Below are positions 14,666 to 18,765 of a stretch of DNA of 18,765 nucleotides, in pieces. The DNA comes from DATIJJ01 sp035478795 (GTDB lineage: Bacteria > Pseudomonadota > Gammaproteobacteria > DSM-16500): the NCBI GenBank assembly GCA_035478795.1, contig DATIJJ010000031.1, positions 1 to 18,765 of the forward strand. Reading direction: 5' to 3'. The translations under genes were made by a program, and so were the position numbers. The notes beneath the pieces were generated by a model that saw only the letters and a program-made list of their open reading frames with translations, ran no database searches and was not told where the DNA came from. Each line of letters begins with the position of its first letter. Positions within the stretch are counted from its first letter, which is position 1.

Positions 14666-14700
14666 TTGTTTGCTGTTCGCGAATCGCAAACAGCGAACAA
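14666..14700. promoter_or_regulatory. 35-bp palindromic operator candidate 2
   Basis: Arms TTGTTTGCTGTTCGCGA (14666-14682) and TCGCAAACAGCGAACAA (14684-14700) around a single central base, with 15 of 17 positions pairing. It shares the CTGTTCGCGAA core with candidate 1. The centres are about 62.5 bp apart, close to six helical turns, which would suit cooperative binding. Confidence 0.65.
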
Positions 14701-14772
14701 TAAAAACAGCAGAATCCCACATTAATTCAATCTATTACAAAAGCACTAGACCCAAAAACCCCTGTCGCACCA

Positions 14773-14781
14773 TGATATAAT
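14773..14781 (+). promoter_or_regulatory. Extended -10 promoter for the 14809 gene
   Basis: TGATATAAT (TGn plus perfect TATAAT at 14776-14781) without a clear -35. It lies 27 bases before ATG 14809. Confidence 0.55.
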
Positions 14782-14808
14782 GTAATCTGGTCAACTGGAG
14801 ATCAGCCT

Positions 14809-15033
14809 ATGAAATCCATCGTAACCCTGCTTGGCATTCTTCTCATCGTAGGTGGCATTGCAGCCCTCGGCTGGCAAGGTTTTACATACACCAAACAGGA
14901 ACCCGTTGCCCAGATAGGCGATGTCAAACTGATAGCCGATACACAAAAAACCGTCTATTTTCCACCCTGGCTTAGCGGGATTTCGGTACTCGCGGGTGTT
15001 GTTCTTGTCATTGTTGGCAGAAAATCAAATTAA
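14809..15033 (+). CDS. Small conserved-type inner-membrane protein, two TM helices
   Basis: 74 residues. TM1 is about 4-23 (IVTLLGILLIVGGIAALGWQ), a polar periplasmic or cytoplasmic loop follows (YTKQEPVAQIGDVKLIADTQ), and TM2 is about 54-70 ending in VGRKSN. The pattern LGI-LIV-GG-AAL-QGF-YT, then IGD-K, then PPWLSG, then VGR is one I recall from small uncharacterised membrane proteins in many proteobacteria. No function is known to me. ATG 14809 has GGAG at 14797-14800 and its own extended -10 promoter. It lies between the island-like genes and the convergent dapF-like operon. Confidence 0.82.
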   Translation: MKSIVTLLGILLIVGGIAALGWQGFTYTKQEPVAQIGDVKLIADTQKTVYFPPWLSGISVLAGVVLVIVGRKSN

Positions 15034-15088
15034 TTGCTAATTCATAGCACCTCGAAACAAATGGATTATCTTTGATATGAAATCGCAA

Positions 15089-16147
15089 CTATTGCTGTGA
15101 AATATAGTAAGTGCCTTCTGTAAGAAGAACAGATTGGCTCAACATATTGTATTGTTGATTTTCAATTTTAATCATGATTTCTGCATTTTTGTAAGGGACT
15201 TCATACCGAGCCCGCCAGGGTAACAAGGTGATTTCATCGGATTCTACAAGCCCCAGATTCCTCGCAATACTGGCCACTGCAACAGCCCCGGTGCCGCATG
15301 CATACGTTTCACTGTTAACACCGCGTTCAAAACAGCGATAGGCAATTTTTCCATTATCCATCACCCTGGCAAAATTAATATTAACACCTTGCGGAAAAAA
15401 ATCTTTTAACGCATTGAAGTGCAAACCAATTTGTTCAATCAGTTTTTCGTTATTTTGCCGCACAGTAGCACTGTCTGATGAATCAAAAAAATTGACTTTC
15501 GTAATGGATTCATACAATCCTGGTTCAAATATAACAATATGAGGCTCGCCGGTAAACGTTATGTAACAATGATTCAAGTTAATTTTTTTATTCTCCTGTT
15601 CATGTTTAATCATCATTGAAGTTTCTTTAAGAAGATAGCTTGTTTTGTCGGGCAAAATAGCTTTGATTGCAGCAGGTGTGACAAAATTTTCATCTGGAAA
15701 TTTCGGCTCACCGATGGTAGCCTGAGTCAGCGTACCATCAAATGATTTTATCTTTCTAAAAAATGGCTTTCTGGACGGTATTTCTGTCGCAATAAACGCA
15801 TTTTCAAGTTGATAGGTATGATGGAGATAATGTCCAAGACAAACAAGACCATTACCACAATTATAGGATTCCGATCCATCCCGCTCAAAAACACGCATAA
15901 TGAATCTTTCTCCACCCCTTTCTGTTGTCATTTCATAATGATTATTTCCATAAATATGATTTAACATGTCAGAACTATACCGTTGAACAATCAGCAAGGT
16001 ATCACACCCTATTCCTGTTGATTCATGACAAATCATTTTAGAAAAGTGCGATTTTTTTGATTCAGGTACACACTCCTGTTCGATTTCATCCAAAATAACA
16101 AAATTATTACCGTTCGATGTATATTTGGCGTAATGAATTGCATGCAT
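15089..16147 (-). CDS. DapF-family amino-acid epimerase/racemase, enlarged and divergent
   Basis: Cofactor-independent two-cysteine epimerase family (diaminopimelate epimerase, histidine racemase CntK). The 352 residues contain YTSNGNNFVILDE (9-21, canonical FTKxxGxGNDFVVID), STGIGCDTLL (43-52), the first catalytic C97 in YNCGNGLVC after FERDGSES, GEPHIVIFE (200-208), NINFARVMDNG (256-266) and the second catalytic C284 in TYACGTGAVA. Both cysteines and surrounding glycines are intact, so it is probably active. Standard DapF is about 275 residues. Extra sequence lies at about 55-80 and 165-195, and the substrate pocket may differ. ATG 16147 has AAGGAA upstream. It is the last gene of an operon with an EamA exporter (55 bases upstream) and a LysP-type permease. 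It could be a housekeeping DapF, but size and context favour a specialised paralogue. Confidence 0.85.
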   Translation of the reverse strand: MHAIHYAKYTSNGNNFVILDEIEQECVPESKKSHFSKMICHESTGIGCDTLLIVQRYSSDMLNHIYGNNHYEMTTERGGERFIMRVFERDGSESYNCGNGLVCLGHYLHHTYQLENAFIATEIPSRKPFFRKIKSFDGTLTQATIGEPKFPDENFVTPAAIKAILPDKTSYLLKETSMMIKHEQENKKINLNHCYITFTGEPHIVIFEPGLYESITKVNFFDSSDSATVRQNNEKLIEQIGLHFNALKDFFPQGVNINFARVMDNGKIAYRCFERGVNSETYACGTGAVAVASIARNLGLVESDEITLLPWRARYEVPYKNAEIMIKIENQQYNMLSQSVLLTEGTYYISQQ

Positions 16148-16202
16148 AAACGATTCCTTTTAAAAATTAAAAATTCAATAAAAGTAAGATGAAAGTAAAT
16201 GG

Positions 16203-17117
16203 TTAAGCAGATTGATTAGAATGACTTTTTAGACAAACTGATTTATATGCACCAAAAATACTGACGAGAATAATGACACCACCCATTTTCTCATACAAAC
16301 TTAATGATTCACCCAATATTAAAAATGCAAAAAAAGCAGCTGCGAGAGGATCAAGCAAGATACCAAGAGAAGAGAAAGATGGCGGGAAATTTGACATGGA
16401 TGAAGTTAAACATGTCTGACCAATGACCTGACTGCCCCATGCCATAAAAAGCAACAGAAGAAAATTATGATATGAGCCGATGTGCATATTCAATTTAAAT
16501 ATCAGGCATAAGATCAATAAAATAAACATCCCGCCGATGCTCGACCAAAACATAATATCAATACTGCTGTAGTTTTTACCCAGTTTATTGACAATCAAAA
16601 TATGGCCTGTGAAAAAAAATGCCGAAAGCAATGCAATCAGGTCGCCATAGAGATTCATTAAAGTAAATGCCGGTTTACACCCGCAAAGCATGATTAATCC
16701 GGCCAATGCAAATAAAACCCAAACCATTTCCTGACTGACACGTTTATTTGAAAATAAATAACCGATGGCAATAAAGACAGGCGAAAAATTTCCCAGTAAG
16801 GTGGCTGTCGTAACCGATGTAAATTTTAATGAAAGATAAAACGCTGACATATCCAGTGCAAATAATATTCCGGCTGCCATCAGCAGTACCATATCCCTGG
16901 ATGCCGGAATCGATTTATTCGTTTTAGACAAGGCATTTCTGTTAAAAGGCTTCAGTAAAATAAACAGGGGAAATGCAAGCAATATTCGATAAAAAACAAG
17001 CAGCACCGCTGGCAGATCAATTAACTTTGCCATGACAGGCGCAATCCCGACAAGCACTGACCCTATGATCAATATCAGGAATGCCTTGTTAGTTTTGGCT
17101 GAATTCAATCCGTTCAC
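16203..17117 (-). CDS. EamA/DMT-family transporter
   Basis: 304 residues with about ten hydrophobic helices in two halves, the duplicated EamA layout of the drug/metabolite transporter superfamily. The first half has LIIGSVLVGIAPVMAKL (17-33) and YRILLAFPLFILL. The second half has FFFTGHILIVNKLG and the ILLDPLAAAFFAFLILGESL signature, typical of the helix 8-9 region. Family members export amino acids, metabolites or metallophores from the cytoplasm. Start GTG 17117 forms a GTGA overlap with the permease stop, so translation is coupled. Placed between a lysine-type importer and a DapF-like epimerase, it may export the epimerised or surplus amino acid. The substrate cannot be read from sequence. 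Confidence 0.9.
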   Translation of the reverse strand: MNGLNSAKTNKAFLILIIGSVLVGIAPVMAKLIDLPAVLLVFYRILLAFPLFILLKPFNRNALSKTNKSIPASRDMVLLMAAGILFALDMSAFYLSLKFTSVTTATLLGNFSPVFIAIGYLFSNKRVSQEMVWVLFALAGLIMLCGCKPAFTLMNLYGDLIALLSAFFFTGHILIVNKLGKNYSSIDIMFWSSIGGMFILLILCLIFKLNMHIGSYHNFLLLLFMAWGSQVIGQTCLTSSMSNFPPSFSSLGILLDPLAAAFFAFLILGESLSLYEKMGGVIILVSIFGAYKSVCLKSHSNQSA

Positions 17118-18544
17118 GGTGTTGACCCTGCCCTGTCAAGTGATAAATCTGCTGGTACCAGTCGGGTGCGATCAAAAAATTTGTACCCAACATATAAAGC
17201 AATAAAAACAGGAATATTAATAAATGTACCTAATATGCTTTCCCAATTCAAATGGTCTGGCACCCCTATCTGTCCAATCATAATGGCACTACATAGCAGG
17301 ATTGTAAAAAAAACACCGACTGGAAAAAATTTTGCACGAAATGGCAGAGATTCCAGTGTGTTGCCTTGCAACAACCAGGCTTTTCTAAAACGATAATGAC
17401 TGATGGCAATACCCAGCCAGGCAATGAATCCTGATAGAGAGGATATATTAACGAGCCAGATAAAAATTTTCCCGCTCCCAAAAAGGGAGGTTAAAAATGT
17501 GATTCCACCGATCAGCGATGTCACCATTAATGCCATTAAAGGCACACCCTTCCTGGTGACCTTGCCAAATACGCGCGGAGCAATGCCTTTTTTCGCCATA
17601 TACCAGAGCGTACGCGTCGATGTATACATACTGGCATTGGCTGCAGACAAAATGGCGGTTAATATCACCCCATTCAGGATGTTAGCTGCAGACGTCAAAC
17701 CGGCCTCTTTGAAAACAATCGTAAAAGGACTCAGTGAAACCTTGTTATCCGCATTGACAAGTGAGGGGTCAGTATAGGGAATAATAAAAGTAATCACGAC
17801 CATCGCCAAAATATAAAACACCAGAATTCTCCAAAAAATACTTTTGATTGCTTTCGGAATACTTTCGCGAGGATTTTTTGCCTCACCGGCTGTCACACCA
17901 AAAATTTCCGTTCCCTGAAAAGAAAAACCGGCAACCATCATGACCATCATAATGCCATACCAGCCGTGATGAAAAGGGGCATCGCCTCGTGTCCAGTTAC
18001 TTAAATCAAACGGTCGATGATGACCAATGACGCCCGCAATCATCAGGAGACCTATGATAATAAAAATAATCACTGTCGTTATTTTAATCGCTGAAAAACT
18101 ATATTCCATTTCCCCGTACAAACCGACTGAAAACAGATTTAACGCAATCATCAGGCCGAGAAACCCGCCACTCCAATACCAGACAGGAATATGGGGAAAC
18201 CAGAATTGCATAATAATCCCGGCTGCAGACAAGTCAACTGCAACGGTAATTGCCCAGTTGAACCAGTAATTATAGGACATTGCAAAACCAAACGCCGGAT
18301 TCACAAATCGGGTACAATACTCGCAAAAAGACCCTGTCACTGGATAAAGTGCAGCCATCTCCCCGAGGCTTGTCATTAAAAAATAAATCATCACGCCAAC
18401 GACCAGAAAACCCAGTATTGCACCACCCGGGCCTGCTGTATAAATAGCATTGCCACTCCCCAGAAAAATTCCGGTGCCAATCGAGCCGCCTAATGCGATC
18501 ATCGAAATATGTCGGGATTTCAGCCCACGTTGTAATTCAGTCAT
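17114..18544 (-). CDS. lysP: LysP-type basic amino acid permease (APC superfamily)
   Basis: Proton-coupled inner-membrane importer, 476 residues from ATG 18544, about 12 TM helices. The first helix has SMIALGGSIGTGIFLGSG, the unwound glycine-rich APC substrate site. Segments MIYFLMTSLGEMAALYPVTG, NYWFNWAITVAVDLSAA, GFSFQGTEIFGVTAGEAKNP, IPYTDPSL and GFIAWLGIAISHYRFRKAWL match E. coli LysP closely from memory, so lysine is the likely substrate. The frame opens at a TTG (18559), but ATG 18544 has GAGG 6 bases upstream and begins the family-typical ELQRGLKSRH. It is the first gene of the operon with the EamA and DapF-like genes. E. coli LysP also acts with CadC in lysine sensing; nothing here shows that. 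Confidence 0.9.
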   Translation of the reverse strand: MTELQRGLKSRHISMIALGGSIGTGIFLGSGNAIYTAGPGGAILGFLVVGVMIYFLMTSLGEMAALYPVTGSFCEYCTRFVNPAFGFAMSYNYWFNWAITVAVDLSAAGIIMQFWFPHIPVWYWSGGFLGLMIALNLFSVGLYGEMEYSFSAIKITTVIIFIIIGLLMIAGVIGHHRPFDLSNWTRGDAPFHHGWYGIMMVMMVAGFSFQGTEIFGVTAGEAKNPRESIPKAIKSIFWRILVFYILAMVVITFIIPYTDPSLVNADNKVSLSPFTIVFKEAGLTSAANILNGVILTAILSAANASMYTSTRTLWYMAKKGIAPRVFGKVTRKGVPLMALMVTSLIGGITFLTSLFGSGKIFIWLVNISSLSGFIAWLGIAISHYRFRKAWLLQGNTLESLPFRAKFFPVGVFFTILLCSAIMIGQIGVPDHLNWESILGTFINIPVFIALYVGYKFFDRTRLVPADLSLDRAGSTP

Positions 18545-18663
18545 TGCATGCCTCGTCAAATAAATTGTTTAAAAATTGTATAAAGACACTTTCAGAAAAT
18601 AATTTCAGCGGGGTTTTTTTATGAAATAGCAGGAAGGGATCAGAATTGATGTTGATTTTCAAA

Positions 18664-18692
18664 ATTATAAAAAAACATTTTTCATTTTACAA
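18664..18692 (-). promoter_or_regulatory. Sigma70 promoter of the permease/exporter/epimerase operon
   Basis: On the - strand: TTGTAA (complement of 18687-18692), exactly 17 bases, then perfect TATAAT (complement of 18664-18669). It implies a leader of about 110 bases before ATG 18544. The leader has no riboswitch pattern that I recognise. Confidence 0.7.
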
Positions 18693-18719
18693 GTAAATTA
18701 TTATAAATACTTTACTTGT
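18689..18719. promoter_or_regulatory. 31-bp dyad overlapping the -35 of the lysP-type operon
   Basis: Arms ACAAGTAAA (18689-18697) and TTTACTTGT (18711-18719), with further pairing inside, giving 13 of 15 symmetric positions. It overlaps the -35 hexamer and extends upstream, the position of a repressor or activator site. The cognate regulator is not in the window. Confidence 0.6.
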
Positions 18720-18765
18720 GTCATGCCAGCATGTTTTTAGCTGGCATCCAGTGCCTTCAATTTGA
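18720..18765. repeat. Dispersed-repeat-like hairpin, cut by the window end
   Basis: TGCCAGC and GCTGGCA arms, extended to ATGCCAGC (18723-18730) and GCTGGCAT (18740-18747), enclose a 9-base loop. The flanks GTCATGCC and GGCATCCAGTGCC follow the plan of the GTCATTCCC...GGGAATCCAGTG hairpin elements I know from many proteobacterial intergenic regions. Only one copy is visible here. Confidence 0.5.

Noticed and set aside
12594..14800. Search for a second copy of the tmRNA 3' end as an attachment site
   Set aside because: No duplicate of the T-arm/acceptor sequence is visible downstream, and no integrase gene is present, so an att site is not claimed.
17403..17777. 124-codon + strand open frame inside the LysP-type gene
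   Set aside because: It is antisense to clear permease sequence and has no recognisable features.
16203..18544. Metallophore (staphylopine/pseudopaline-like) interpretation of EamA plus epimerase
   Set aside because: No nicotianamine-synthase-like or opine-dehydrogenase gene accompanies them in the window, so only the more general amino acid route is proposed.
18560..18660. Lysine riboswitch in the leader of the LysP-type gene
   Set aside because: The leader is only about 110 bases, AT-rich, and shows none of the long paired arms expected of a lysine riboswitch.

Overview
The window looks like a moderately AT-rich gammaproteobacterial chromosome. A Legionella/Coxiella-type relative (order Legionellales) is my best guess, but only a guess. 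The reasons are the one-piece tmRNA, a ComEA-like helix-hairpin-helix protein, a very LysP-like permease, and two adjacent unknown genes that look like host-directed effectors (one membrane protein with a U-box-like N-terminus, one all-helical coiled-coil protein). No 16S rRNA or similar marker is present, so the taxon is not settled.

Region 1 (1-8450, + strand) is one tightly packed O-antigen operon. It holds manC (5' end outside the window), gmd, a perosamine-synthase-type aminotransferase, the ABC exporter wzm/wzt, two GT4-like glycosyltransferases and a PglD/NeuD/PerB-type acetyltransferase. Most junctions overlap or lie within 16 bases. The genes spell a route from mannose-1-P to GDP-mannose, GDP-4-keto-6-deoxymannose, GDP-perosamine and probably GDP-N-acetylperosamine. 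The polymer would be assembled in the cytoplasm and exported by Wzm/Wzt. Wzt lacks the C-terminal glycan-binding domain.

Region 2 (8451-11280, + strand) starts with its own promoter and carries two unrecognised genes, ending in a strong hairpin terminator shared with the convergent comEA-like gene.

Region 3 (11280-12618) holds the comEA-like gene (-), a 33-residue lysine-rich ORF (-) followed by a strong hairpin, and the tmRNA gene ssrA (+). The tmRNA appears to encode an unusually long 20-residue tag.

Region 4 (12658-14700) directly follows the tmRNA 3' end, a classic integration site. It contains AT-rich genes of unknown function: a two-gene + strand pair, and on the - strand a winged-helix regulator behind two large TGTTCGC-type palindromes, a 34-residue coupled ORF and a 237-residue protein. 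I read this as a small accessory island, possibly a toxin-antitoxin or defence-type cassette. No integrase or duplicated att site is visible.

Region 5 (14809-18765) has a small two-TM membrane protein (+) and a - strand operon of LysP-type permease, EamA/DMT exporter and an enlarged DapF-like epimerase. This operon has a good sigma70 promoter whose -35 is covered by a 31-bp dyad. The window ends in a dispersed-repeat-like hairpin.
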